Shown in pieces: positions 29,382-38,288 of a stretch of 64,000 bases of DNA. Under the pieces are notes generated by a model that was not told the origin of the DNA, searched no databases, and saw only the letters and a list, made by a program, of their open reading frames with translations. The translations under genes and the position numbers were made by a program. Every line of letters begins with the position of its first letter. Within the stretch, counting starts at the first letter, position 1. The DNA comes from CAWGYT01 sp963826795 (GTDB lineage Bacteria > Planctomycetota > Planctomycetia > Pirellulales > Pirellulaceae), in assembly GCA_963826795.1 (NCBI GenBank), contig CAWGYT010000003.1, forward strand, positions 310,001 through 374,000, given 5' to 3'.

Positions 29382-30055
29382 GTGGAACAGTTCGTCGAGG
29401 GGTTGATATTGAGGTGAGCTCGAATTTTCGCGCCCAGCACGGATGGGTCTTGATCGGGCTGCCAGTCCATTTGAGTGATCGCCTCCTGCGGCCGAAGATG
29501 CGGTTCCGGATTGCGATGACAATCTAAACACCAGCTCATCGTCAACGGTTCAACTTGTTGCACTCGCTCCATTCGATCCACCCGACCGTGGCACGATACG
29601 CAACCGACGCCTCGATTGACGTGTGCGCTGTGATCGAAATGCACAAAGTCGGAGAGGTCGTGCACGCGCTCCCAACGAATCGGATTGCCGGTCGCTTGGC
29701 TCTGACGCACCTCCAGCAGCTTTGGGCTCTCGGTGTGAATCGCGGACGTCGCAACGCTGCCATCGGGGTTCGCCGCGCTGTGACAATTCACACAGGTTTG
29801 CGTCGGTGGAACGGCGGCGTGGGCGGCTTGATCCACCGTCCAGTGACAGTATCTGCAGTCCATTTGGAGCGTCCCCACATGCAACTTGTGACTGAACGGC
29901 ACGGGCTGTTCCGGGGCGTATCCGACGTTCACCGTGCCCGGGGCCGTGCCGAACGCCAGCATGCTGCCAACGTAGACCGCTAACAGCAGAGCGCTGCTGG
30001 GCAGCATCCAGATCAGACGATTCGACCACAACGGAAACTCAAAACGACCGCTCAT
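29369..30055 (-). CDS. actA: ACIII subunit ActA, pentahaem cytochrome c
   Basis: 228 residues from the ATG at 30055, which has AGGATGG at good spacing and begins MSGRFEFPLWSNRL; an in-frame ATG at 30142 would add a basic stretch. One membrane helix (~12-35) anchors a periplasmic domain with five CXXCH motifs: CRYCH, CVNCH, CVSCH, CLDCH and CSTCH. This is the number expected for ActA, which sits on ActB and hands electrons to cytochrome c or directly to the oxidase. Extra His residues in 'FSHKLHVG' and 'FDHSAHVN' are likely distal haem ligands. It is the first gene of the operon. Confidence 0.93.
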   Translation of the reverse strand: MSGRFEFPLWSNRLIWMLPSSALLLAVYVGSMLAFGTAPGTVNVGYAPEQPVPFSHKLHVGTLQMDCRYCHWTVDQAAHAAVPPTQTCVNCHSAANPDGSVATSAIHTESPKLLEVRQSQATGNPIRWERVHDLSDFVHFDHSAHVNRGVGCVSCHGRVDRMERVQQVEPLTMSWCLDCHRNPEPHLRPQEAITQMDWQPDQDPSVLGAKIRAHLNINPSTNCSTCHR

Positions 30056-30299
30056 TTTCCATCCTGTAGGGCAGAAACGCGGTGGGCTCGACGGCATACA
30101 CCGCCGTCTGCGCAATGACAGCTTGCACTTCGGATTATTCAAGCGACTCGGGCTCCGAGTAGAGTGTCACTTTGTCGCACGGCGCATCGCCGAGGAGGAA
30201 CGCCGACAGGATTTCGCGGGGAATTAACCGCCCAACGACTCCCTTTGGACGATGCTGTCATTGAAGGCCTGCCCCCTGGCTGGAGACTCCGGCGAGCGG
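30056..30299. other. Upstream region of the ACIII-oxidase operon
   Basis: A 244-base spacer between actA and the duplicated segment. The operon promoter should lie here on the minus strand, but I found no convincing -35/-10 pair and no gene. Confidence 0.4.
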
Positions 30300-30732
30300 G
30301 ACTTAGGCGGTCTTGACGCCCTGCAGCGGCGCGGCGAATTCCAGCCACTCTTGGAATGGCTGCAGCAGAAGATTCACCGTCATGGCCAATGCTTTTCTCC
30401 CTCCCAGCCCCCCGCAGCGTCCCTCTCAGGGCGCAGGCTGCTGGAGAGCCTGGATGACCATCAGCGTGATGCCGAGAAACAGCGTGACGAAGAAGAGGGA
30501 TCCCAGAAAGATCAGCGCGAACAGCGGATTGTCGTATCGCAGGTGCATGAAATACGACGTCACGAGCCCGGTCTTGACACTTGCGATGCCCAGCGACAAC
30601 CAAATCTCCCAGGCTCCCAGCGGCACGTTGGCCAAAGTCACCGTGAGAATCGTGAGCCCGATCAGGGCAGCGAATACCGAGAGCAGAATCGTCGGCGAAA
30701 GCGAGTGAGCCAATGCGTCGTGGGATTCACTT
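30300..30732. repeat. Direct repeat, copy B: scar of a duplicated peptidase-coxD segment
   Basis: This 433-base copy of 16811-16912 plus 17065-17395 keeps order and orientation. It contains the truncated 3' part of the M32 peptidase gene (plus-strand sense) joined, after loss of 152 bases between CTCCC repeats, to most of coxD. Similarity to copy A ends abruptly at 30732 in the coxD N-terminal codons. Confidence 0.93.
30426..30732 (-). pseudogene. coxD: Truncated second copy of cytochrome oxidase subunit IV
   Basis: About 101 codons match coxD at 17089, beginning at 'SESHDALAHSL' and ending in the same 'ALQQPAP'. The first ~14 codons including the ATG are missing. The open frame continues upstream without a stop to an ATG at 30959, but that stretch only overlaps the permease gene in another frame. 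An in-frame TTG (in 'DALAH') could start translation but has no clear ribosome site. Amino-acid differences from the intact copy are few (for example D-V to V-I near the end, V to G and L to S in helix two). The membrane helices remain intact, so function is not strictly excluded. Confidence 0.7.
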
Positions 30733-30745
30733 GAGTGGGCGGCGC

Positions 30746-32167
30746 TTAACTCGGTGCGTGTCTCTCTCGTTTGATCCAGGTTTGATACAGATAGAACACG
30801 GGAATACCCAACAGGATGAAACCCACGCCAGCTCGGGATTCGACGGGGTTGCTGGAGTACGCTTGGGCCAGGAACCAGACGTAGACCGCCACGAAGACCA
30901 ACGGCACGACGGGATAGCCCCACACGTGGTACGAGCGTTTTGCTTGTGGTGCGCGCCACCTCAAAACCATCACGGCGAAGACGGCCAGCAGGTAAAACAC
31001 GCTGGCCGAAAAAGTAAAGAAGTTGGTCATGAGTTCAAACGTCGAATTGAGGTGGAGACTTTCCACAATCCTGCGACCCATCGTTCCCTGGATCGCCGTC
31101 GGATCGACCGTGGCCACGGCCACTTTGGCGAGCGTCGTGGCGCCGATCAGTGCCACCGCCATCAACGACGTGGCGAGAATCGCGATGACGGGCGTGCGAA
31201 ACGTGGCGTGGACCCGCCCAAAGCTCGCAAAGAACAATCGATCTCGACTCATCGCAAACGTGATCCTCGGGGCCATCAACAAGTTGGAGTTGATGGCCCC
31301 GAAGGTGCTGCACATGATCACGAGCGACATAGCGGACCGTCCAATCGGGCCGGTCAGCTTGAACAGCATTTGTTCCGCGGCGTGGTCACCGGCCGCTCGC
31401 ATCTCGTCCATCGAAAGCACGCGGTGGTAGGCGAGGTTCGCGCCGACGTAGAGCGCGATCAGGATTCCAATTCCACCAAACAGCGCGATCGGAATGTTGC
31501 GTTGGGGCTCGCGCACCTCTTCCGACAACGGCGTGATACCGTGCCAGCCGTCGTACGCCCACATGACGGCCAACAAGATGGCACCGACCTGGGCTCCCAG
31601 TGACAATTCCGAGATGGGCGCGACCGTCCGTATTTCCGCGGCGACCTCGGCCCCGGCAAGGTCGCTCTGAAACGGCAGCGCCAGCAGCGGCGACAAGGCG
31701 ACCAGTGCTAAGAAACCTGCCTTGACGATCGTCGTTGCCAACTGCAGCCGCCCGCCCCAGATCACACCCAGCACGTTAACCCAGGCCATTCCCAGAATCA
31801 GCACGCTGCACAACGTCAGCTGCAGGAGGGACGATTGAGCCCAATCCATGGCCAGGCAGAGTGAACTGACGAAGGCGACGGCCAGAGCTCCGATCGACGC
31901 CGGCCGCAACAGCAAGAACTCCGTCCACCCAAACAGAAAGGCAATCAGCTTGCCGTACGCCTCGTAAAGATATACATACAGACCACCGGCGCGGGGATGC
32001 ATCGTGGCCAGCTCGGCAATACACATTGCGCCGAGAACGCAGAGCGCCCCGGCCGCAACCCAAACACTCAGGATCAGCGTGAAGTTGCTCGAGTACGCCG
32101 CGATGTTGCCGGGTTTGAGAAAGATGCCCGAGCCGATCACGTTGCCCACCACGACGGCGATCGCCAT
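30746..32167 (-). CDS. APC family amino acid permease
   Basis: 473 residues from the first ATG, with about twelve membrane helices. APC-superfamily transporters carry amino acids by proton symport or antiport. The substrate-binding helix 1 motif 'GNVIGSGIFLKPG' is perfect, and 'HPRAGGLYVYLYEAYG' and 'FAYDGWHGI'-like 'MWAYDGWHGITPLSEEVREPQRNIP' blocks match the family. In-frame codons upstream of this ATG also look like normal N-terminal sequence ('SSRIASFTPVVSALGPN'). An ATG at 32223 overlaps the stop of the preceding gspM-like gene (ATGA) but is in another frame. The true start may therefore be 32223 with a one-base error. The substrate cannot be deduced. Confidence 0.9.
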   Translation of the reverse strand: MAIAVVVGNVIGSGIFLKPGNIAAYSSNFTLILSVWVAAGALCVLGAMCIAELATMHPRAGGLYVYLYEAYGKLIAFLFGWTEFLLLRPASIGALAVAFVSSLCLAMDWAQSSLLQLTLCSVLILGMAWVNVLGVIWGGRLQLATTIVKAGFLALVALSPLLALPFQSDLAGAEVAAEIRTVAPISELSLGAQVGAILLAVMWAYDGWHGITPLSEEVREPQRNIPIALFGGIGILIALYVGANLAYHRVLSMDEMRAAGDHAAEQMLFKLTGPIGRSAMSLVIMCSTFGAINSNLLMAPRITFAMSRDRLFFASFGRVHATFRTPVIAILATSLMAVALIGATTLAKVAVATVDPTAIQGTMGRRIVESLHLNSTFELMTNFFTFSASVFYLLAVFAVMVLRWRAPQAKRSYHVWGYPVVPLVFVAVYVWFLAQAYSSNPVESRAGVGFILLGIPVFYLYQTWIKRERHAPS

Positions 32168-32219
32168 GTTGGGTCCCAGCGCCGAAACAACTGGGGTGAA
32201 CGAGGCGATTCGGCTTGAT

Positions 32220-33092
32220 TCATGGAGTTGGACTCGGACTCGGTGGTGAATCCAGCGTGTTTCCCAAGCGCACTTCGCGACGCTGACCGTCGACCGCGAT
32301 TTGAATCGTATCCGAACCGATCGTCTTGACCTGAAGGTGAGTCCCCTCGAGCGAAAAGTCGTCGCCTTCAGACAGGATTCGAGTCTCGCCGGTCTTCAAG
32401 AAACTGAGCCACGCCTGTCGCCGATGCTCGGCATCCAGGGTAATGGCCGAAAGCTTGATGCTTGCCGCCGGTGGATCGCCCTGCCGAAATAAATTTCGTT
32501 GGCTAACGACGTAATAGTCGGTCAGCGCCGGGCGGGTTGAGGGAACCGGAGGTGTTGGCAGCTGATCGATCTGGGCGAGCGTTGGCAGGATCAACGTTTC
32601 GATCGTCAGCGAGACATCGACGGTCCCATCCGACGTGGGCATCAGTGAGAGAGAACGGATCTTGTGCAGATAGTCGGTCCCGTAAAAGGAATGTAGAAAT
32701 TCGCTGACCTGCGACAGCGTCCCCCGTGTGCGGACGGAAAAATCGAGTCGATCGTAGAGGTCCCGAAACCGCGCGGGACTGGCCGAGTCGAGATTGGCTT
32801 GCTGTAGTCCGCTTTCCTCGATCCTCTGCAGCAGCCAACTGCGATACTCAGTCACTGCAATCTCGAAGTTACGCGGCAGGCTTCGTTGCGTTAATTGGTC
32901 CAGCAGCGGCAGGCGATTTTGCTGCCGACGAACATCCAGTTTGCCATCCCGTAATTCCTTGTCCAGACTGGCCAACTTTTGTTCCGCGTCGGCCAGCGGC
33001 TTTTCGTACCAACGGCGATAGGCCGTATCCGCGGCAAAGCCGCCGACCATCAACAGCAGGAAAGCGATCAAGAGTTTGCGGCGACGGTCCAT
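32220..33092 (-). CDS. GspM/PilO-like protein with a GspC/PilP-like C-terminal domain
   Basis: 290 residues. Residues 1-30 form a membrane anchor (RRRKLLIAFLLLMVGGFAADTAY), followed by a coiled coil and a ferredoxin-like PilO/GspM domain (~90-165, 'FRDLYDRLDFSVRTRGTLSQVSEFLHSFY' split over ~108-136, then 'LSLMP'). After a Pro-rich linker comes 'YYVVSQRNLFR', the box that opens the homology region of GspC and PilP, and a small beta domain ('ITLDAEHRRQAWLSF', 'ILSEGDDFSLEG', 'IGSDTIQIAVDGQRREVRLG'). In canonical systems GspM and GspC are separate; GspC contacts N0 of the secretin. So this protein may combine the inner-membrane ring with the secretin contact. It is 23 bases after gspL. Confidence 0.75.
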   Translation of the reverse strand: MDRRRKLLIAFLLLMVGGFAADTAYRRWYEKPLADAEQKLASLDKELRDGKLDVRRQQNRLPLLDQLTQRSLPRNFEIAVTEYRSWLLQRIEESGLQQANLDSASPARFRDLYDRLDFSVRTRGTLSQVSEFLHSFYGTDYLHKIRSLSLMPTSDGTVDVSLTIETLILPTLAQIDQLPTPPVPSTRPALTDYYVVSQRNLFRQGDPPAASIKLSAITLDAEHRRQAWLSFLKTGETRILSEGDDFSLEGTHLQVKTIGSDTIQIAVDGQRREVRLGNTLDSPPSPSPTP

Positions 33093-33115
33093 GGGGATTC
33101 ACGAAAACGAAGAGA

Positions 33116-34639
33116 TTAACGTCGGCCGGTCGGCGCGCGACGCGTCGCCTGCGGGTCGGGGCCAGTCGGCGGCTCGGCGGTACCCCCGGTGGGCGTCACC
33201 AGGACGCTCGTCTCGAACTGAACCGAAAAGGATTGCTCGTCGCCGGACTGAGAGATACGCTGACTGCTGACTTGATGCGTTGCGTCACGCAGGCTGGTTT
33301 CCAGATCGGCGATGATCTCCGGATCGCGCACTCGGACGCTCATCGAGATCAAGCCGCGAGACCCGGCGGAGGGCGCCATCGTGATGCGCTGCACGACGGC
33401 CTCGTCCGCCGACGGGAATTGTTCCGAAAGTCGACGCAGCTCGTCCAGCCAATTGATCTCGCTTGCCTCCCAGCGCTCGACGGCGTCCAGGACGACGGTT
33501 TTGGAGCGAAGCTTCTTGCGTAGCTGCTGTTGAGCCGCGACTTCCGCGGCGCGGTCCCGGGCAACCTGAGTAAGTTCGACGACATCACGCGTCAGCGTCC
33601 ACGCGATGGCGGCTAGCGCGGCCGTGCCGAGGACACTGTACACGGCGATCTTCTTGCCCCACCGAGGCGGCGGTGGGGCCTGTTTGGGATTTGCGAAATC
33701 CAGAGGTGCCGCGTGGTCGAGGAAATCCCAGAGCATCCCGATCAGCGCGGCAAAGCGATGCGTTCGTTCAGGCCGCTGGCCTCGACGCAGCTCGATGCCC
33801 GCGAGCGGGTCGAGTACCGAGACGGTCAGCTGCAAGTCGTCGGCCAACGCCTCCACAAATGGGCTGTTACGTTCCAAGTCCGCGAACATGTAGACGTGCT
33901 GAATCTCGTCCTGCGAATCGTCCTGGCCCGCCGACCGCGGCGCGACGAACAAGGTTCGGCGGATCTCGTCCGACAGATGGCCCACATCTTGCGCACCGTT
34001 CTCATCGGTTGCCAAGTGGACGCTGCGGGTAAAGGTGATCTGCGCGCCGTCCAAAACGGAAAGGTCGGCATTGGAATGCATCAAGTTCAACAACAGCGAC
34101 GCCTCGGGCAGGTTCTTGACCTGTCGCCGGAACAGCGACGCGACGGCCAGCGAGCGAATCACGATCTGAGCCGGTGTGTGCTTGAGCGCCTCCGATATCG
34201 TGTTGAGTGTGGCTCGCGTCTCCGGACGCAAAGCGCCCACTTCGACCTTGACCCCGCCGGTTGGCTGCGTGCCAAGCACGCGGTAGTCGACCACCACGTC
34301 GTCCGGCAGATCGCTTAGCTGCAACGTGACCTCGTTGCGGACCAAAACCGGCAACTCGTCCGGCTTCGCGGGCGGCAGCTCTAGCGTGATCAACTCGACC
34401 TGCGAACGTGGTGCACCCAGCAACAGCTCATAAGGTCCCACGCGGCGCCGCTGCAACTCGTCTGCCAATTGCTGGCTTGCGCTGGCCAGTGTCGCCTCGC
34501 CGATCAAGGGAATACTAAAGGCGTCCAGCAGCTCGAATCCTCCGCGCAACCTCCGCGCGACCACGGTCAACAACTCGTCGTGATCCCAGGCCACGGCGAC
34601 CAGGTTGCGCGAATAGCGGAGACGTGAAGGGCGACTCAT
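33116..34639 (-). CDS. gspL: GspL-like inner-membrane component of the T2SS-like system
   Basis: 507 residues. Residues ~1-320 form a PilM/GspL-type cytoplasmic actin-like domain ('LVAVAWDHDELLTVVARR', 'YELLLGAPRSQVELITLELPP', 'LVRNEVTLQLSDLPDDVVVDYRVL'). One membrane helix lies near 330 ('IAVYSVLGTAALAAIAWTL'), followed by a coiled coil and a periplasmic PilN/GspL-like ferredoxin fold ('GLISMSVRVRDPEIIADLETSL'). GspL recruits the ATPase GspE to the membrane. The C-terminal tail is Pro/Thr/Arg-rich. Between gspK and the gspM-like gene, with 15- and 23-base gaps. Confidence 0.82.
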   Translation of the reverse strand: MSRPSRLRYSRNLVAVAWDHDELLTVVARRLRGGFELLDAFSIPLIGEATLASASQQLADELQRRRVGPYELLLGAPRSQVELITLELPPAKPDELPVLVRNEVTLQLSDLPDDVVVDYRVLGTQPTGGVKVEVGALRPETRATLNTISEALKHTPAQIVIRSLAVASLFRRQVKNLPEASLLLNLMHSNADLSVLDGAQITFTRSVHLATDENGAQDVGHLSDEIRRTLFVAPRSAGQDDSQDEIQHVYMFADLERNSPFVEALADDLQLTVSVLDPLAGIELRRGQRPERTHRFAALIGMLWDFLDHAAPLDFANPKQAPPPPRWGKKIAVYSVLGTAALAAIAWTLTRDVVELTQVARDRAAEVAAQQQLRKKLRSKTVVLDAVERWEASEINWLDELRRLSEQFPSADEAVVQRITMAPSAGSRGLISMSVRVRDPEIIADLETSLRDATHQVSSQRISQSGDEQSFSVQFETSVLVTPTGGTAEPPTGPDPQATRRAPTGRR

Positions 34640-34654
34640 CGGGCGGTCGTTCGA

Positions 34655-36352
34655 CTAGAGAGAATTGCGGACCGGACGCGCGAAGGGCAGGGGTGGGGTC
34701 GCGGCATCGGCGGGTTGCGCGGGCAGGGGTGACACCAGTTCACTCCAGCGAAATGCCCGGCCCAGTCGGCGTAGGTCCCTGTAATATATCGTAGGAACCT
34801 CTTCGCCTGTACCATCAACGACGATTTCATGCCGCATCCAGGGAGACCGGGCGTCGTAGTAAGCGACGATTTGCGCTTCGAGCATGTCTCCGCCGACCGT
34901 CACGTCGGCCCACAGGGAACGCATCGTTTCCAGGTCCACGATCTGCTCGAGATACATCCAGACGGGATGCGCCCTTTGACCCGGCTCGCTTGCGCGCTGA
35001 GCGCGGGCACTGATCAGCCGATCAACCTGCTCGGCCGTCAAGTTCGGGATTCCCAGCAAGACAGGGCGGGCGGCCAGCATGACGTTGATTTGTCCCGTGA
35101 GCCGCGGCGCGGGATCGGTGGTGGTGCGATCACAAAACTGAACAAGCTGGCTCAGGGACGCCGTTTCGCGGGCCGAGAGCGGGCTGCGGTACGTCGTCGC
35201 CTGTTCCTCGTCGTCACTCGCTTCGTTCGGAATCCGCACCGTGGCGTCGATCACATCGAGCGGCAACTCAAGCCGATGCGTCGCGGCCCGCGTTGTGTCG
35301 ACGGCTGCGATCGAAGCCGGATCGGCGCCGTCAGTCGAGTTGCCTCCCGGCCCGTACTGACGCAGCGCGATGACGAAATTCGCAAGCTCCGTGTCGAACG
35401 CCGTCGTGAGCTGCTGCTGAAGATTCGCCAAGTCATCCTGATTCAGATCGATTCGGGGTTCACCCAGCGCATTCTCGTTGCGTTCGGCGCTGTCGAGCGT
35501 CAGGTAGGCTGACCAGGGCGGGGCCGGTGTGAGCCACGCGTCGGTCGCTGGCGCCTCCAAAGGAGCGACGTCAAGCGGCGTTTCGTTGCCAGGCGCCGGG
35601 CCCTGAGTGGCCAGCGGACCGTCGGGGGCAACCACCGGGAACGGTCCATCTTGCTCTCCCAAGACCTGCCAGGCCGATACGCCGCGGATCGCCAGCAGAT
35701 CGTCGATTCGATCCGGCACTCGATTGGGTGGCTGCCGCGGCGGACTCAACCCCAGGTAGAATTCGGACTCGGCACCGAACTCGCGTGGCACATCGTCGGC
35801 ATCGATCCAGTCCAGCAAGGCGTCGGCCGCCGCGTCGGTCATGCCCGGCAATTGAAGCAGCGCCATTCGCGCGGCGCCGGGTGATTGCTGATCCCACCGC
35901 AGCAGCGTCGTCAAGGACAACTTCGAGCTGGCAAGCGTGACGCCAAACTGAAACACCGGTTGAGCGGATTCCGGCGTGTAGCGCGGCGACAGAACACAAA
36001 AGCGGCCATGGCGGCTGCCGCCCAGGTCCGAGTCGACGATCACGTCTCGGAAGAGTGAGCTGTTCTGTTCGATCCCTCCCCACGCCTCGCGTTCGTCGCG
36101 CGGAAGAGACGCCAGTTCCTGGATCAGCGCGACGGCGGAAGCCGCGATCTGATCCACCTGTTGTTGGTCCGCCTGCAAGTGAGCGACCCGGTTCTCGGAC
36201 CGCATCGAGACCATAAAGCCCAGCGCTGACAGCGAAACCAGCGCCGTCACGACGGCCACGATCAGCAGAACCATTCCACGCCGAGGCGGATTGTTGCGGC
36301 GACATCGGCCGCCTGCTTTGTCTCGGCGCAACTCACTGTGTATCGGTGACAA
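34655..36352 (-). CDS. gspK: GspK-like minor pseudopilin
   Basis: 565 residues, longer than typical GspK (~330). The N-terminal 'RRGMVLLIVAVVTALVSLSALGF' has the Gly cleavage site and hydrophobic pilin helix. The GspK-specific block is clear: 'LLQLPGMTDAAADALLDWIDADD', then 'GAESEFYLGLSPPRQPPN' and 'LLAIRGVSAWQVLG'. GspK sits at the tip of the pseudopilus with GspI and GspJ. The second half (~265-565) holds low-complexity Pro/Ala/Asp stretches and a further helical domain with 'IPNLTAEQVDRLISARAQR', reminiscent of a second GspK helix-hairpin-helix segment. It starts eight bases after gspJ. Confidence 0.88.
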   Translation of the reverse strand: MSPIHSELRRDKAGGRCRRNNPPRRGMVLLIVAVVTALVSLSALGFMVSMRSENRVAHLQADQQQVDQIAASAVALIQELASLPRDEREAWGGIEQNSSLFRDVIVDSDLGGSRHGRFCVLSPRYTPESAQPVFQFGVTLASSKLSLTTLLRWDQQSPGAARMALLQLPGMTDAAADALLDWIDADDVPREFGAESEFYLGLSPPRQPPNRVPDRIDDLLAIRGVSAWQVLGEQDGPFPVVAPDGPLATQGPAPGNETPLDVAPLEAPATDAWLTPAPPWSAYLTLDSAERNENALGEPRIDLNQDDLANLQQQLTTAFDTELANFVIALRQYGPGGNSTDGADPASIAAVDTTRAATHRLELPLDVIDATVRIPNEASDDEEQATTYRSPLSARETASLSQLVQFCDRTTTDPAPRLTGQINVMLAARPVLLGIPNLTAEQVDRLISARAQRASEPGQRAHPVWMYLEQIVDLETMRSLWADVTVGGDMLEAQIVAYYDARSPWMRHEIVVDGTGEEVPTIYYRDLRRLGRAFRWSELVSPLPAQPADAATPPLPFARPVRNSL

Positions 36353-36359
36353 ACGTTTG

Positions 36360-37755
36360 TCATGGTGTCACCTCGACCGGCGGTTCGGAAGGATCCGGTG
36401 CGTCCGGCCCCAGCGGCGCGCTGCTCCGATTTGGAGGAGGCGAGCTCACCAGAATCACGTAGCGGTGATCCTGCGGGGGGCGCGTCTGTGCGGACCGCAG
36501 TGAATCATCGCCGGGTTCCAATGGCTCCGCCGGCATCGCGGTCTCGAGTGAAGCCGTCGCGCGAGGCGTTTCGCCCGGTACGCCGGGTTCGGTGTCGGGA
36601 CTCGCGTCCGGCGCTGGGAGTTCGGCCGCCAGCTGAAAGCGCATCTCGATCGCCACGGGCAAGCGCCCCCCTTGCTGCCGCGAATCCCATTCGTCCTGCC
36701 AGCCACCGTTGTCGTAGTAGCGCAAGCGAAACGTGGCAACTTCGGGCAGGTAGTCGAGGTGCTCGGCCAATGGCCCGGCCGTCGTGACCGTCTCGACGTC
36801 GCCCGTGGCCGTCAAGTTCCGCGAAGGATTCGCCAGGGCATCGTCTGAAGCGATCGAACCGGAAAGCGGCACCGTGGATTCCGCGCCCAGGGCGGCATTC
36901 GCGGCTGGCGCCACGGGGGGATCCGGGCCGACTTGAGGCAATTCGGATCGAAGCAGGCCGACCAGATCGACGTCGCTGGCCATCATGCCCCGCAGCTCCG
37001 TCAAGCGGCCCATCGTCAGCTCGCAGCGGATCAAACCCGGCGGGCGATCGGTTCGCAAGGCGGTCGCGGCGTCGCTGAAGACATAGACGACGCGCCGCAC
37101 GACGTCGGGAATCGCGGCGAGTTCGGCCGAGGGCTGCAGCGCTGGCGGACTGCGGCATGCCGGGCAACGCGGCGGGAACTCGATCCAGCATCAGCGCCTG
37201 CGAGTTTCCCAGCAGGAAAGACTCGGCCGTGAGCCACTCGCGGCGCACAATCCGGTCCGCGTCGGCCGACAAACTGGGGCTCGTACCCAAGGCGGCGGTG
37301 AGCGGCTGGAGTGACGCACGCATGTCAGCATTCGGCTCGTCCAAGAAATTCGTTGTCGGATTCGATTCGCGTGGAGACTGGAACGGGTCGGAAAACTCGG
37401 CGGCGTCCGAGCGGTCGGACTCGCTGCTCGCCCGCCCGTCACCCGCGTCGATCGCGCCACCCGCCGCGGACGAATCGGTGACCGCCGAAGCCGACCGGGA
37501 GAGCGTGTCCGCTTCGTCGTGCGCGGGGCCGGCAGGGCGCTGGCAGCTGCGCAGATCGTTTTCCAGGGTCCGCTGCAACGCGCGAATTAGCTGGGATTGC
37601 TCGGTTTGCTGTTGGCTTCGCTCCAAACGACCCTGAAAGATGCCCATCAGCATCCAGGTGGCGGCCAGAAGCGCGCCCATCAACAGCATCGCGAGGATCA
37701 ATTCCAGCAGCGTAAAGCCGCGGCAGGATCGAAAAACGTGCCGTGATTGGCCCAT
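36360..37755 (-). CDS. gspJ: GspJ-like minor pseudopilin, one frameshift
   Basis: About 464 residues after correction, against ~200 in classical GspJ. The N-terminus 'CRGFTLLELILAMLLMGALLAATWML' is a perfect type IV pilin signal. A low-complexity Ser/Asp/Ala-rich region (~70-150) follows. The frame slips near 37155 ('ALPGMPQSA...' into the frame giving 'PSAELAAIPDVVRRVVYVFSDA'), and the rest continues to 'LRYYDNGGWQDEWDS', the aromatic block typical of GspJ ('F.YYDG..W...W'). The tail is again Pro/Glu-rich. gspI ends two bases upstream. Confidence 0.85.
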
Positions 37756-37757
37756 CG

Positions 37758-38288
37758 TTACGGTTCCGTGACCAGCGGAGTGTCTGATCCTGTGGACGTG
37801 TCAAACGCCGTCTCCGTCGGCAGCTCATGCCGTACCCAGCGGACGAGGTGATATCGCTTGCGGGTGTCGACGCTGTCGACCGGTGCCGTCGTCAGCTCGG
37901 GCGACGCCACCGGGCCGGATGCGTCCAGCTGCCGCTCGACCACCGTGACCCGGATCGACACCAACTTGCCCAGACCGATCGGTTGGACACTCATCTGGTA
38001 GTCCCAGGGGCTCCAAAGATCGACGGGTTGGAATGTCTCCGAAGGCTCCCAGGGACGTTGTCCGGTGACGAATTCAAGCATCAGGTTGTGAGCGATTTCC
38101 TGAGCCTCGGAGATTTTCGTCGCCCGTTCCGCATGGCGGGCGCCCAGGTCAACCATCTGAGCCAGAATGGCGGCGCTGCCGGTCAGGACGGCGAGGGCCA
38201 CGATAATCTCCAGTAACGACAGGCCTCCGCGCCGAGTCACTCGCCGCGCTGCCGGGGATCCAATCTGAAGCGGGAAGAAGTTATTCAC
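37758..38288 (-). CDS. gspI: GspI-like minor pseudopilin
   Basis: 176 residues. The 'TRRGGLSLLEIIVALAVLTGSAAILAQMV' N-terminus carries the pilin signal with Gly before the cleaved Leu and Glu at +5, then a helix 'LGARHAERATKISEAQEIAHNLMLE' of the kind seen in GspI ('A..A..LA...L'). The C-terminal part has 'VSIRVTVVERQ' strand pairs and 'YHLVRWVRHELP'. The ATG overlaps the gspH stop by four bases. GspI nucleates the pseudopilus tip complex with GspJ and GspK. Confidence 0.82.
   Translation of the reverse strand: MNNFFPLQIGSPAARRVTRRGGLSLLEIIVALAVLTGSAAILAQMVDLGARHAERATKISEAQEIAHNLMLEFVTGQRPWEPSETFQPVDLWSPWDYQMSVQPIGLGKLVSIRVTVVERQLDASGPVASPELTTAPVDSVDTRKRYHLVRWVRHELPTETAFDTSTGSDTPLVTEP

Noticed and set aside
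30426..30959. A 177-codon frame that would join a new N-terminus to the coxD copy
   Set aside because: The extra N-terminal part lies over the permease gene in another frame and is Arg-rich nonsense; only the coxD-like part is meaningful.
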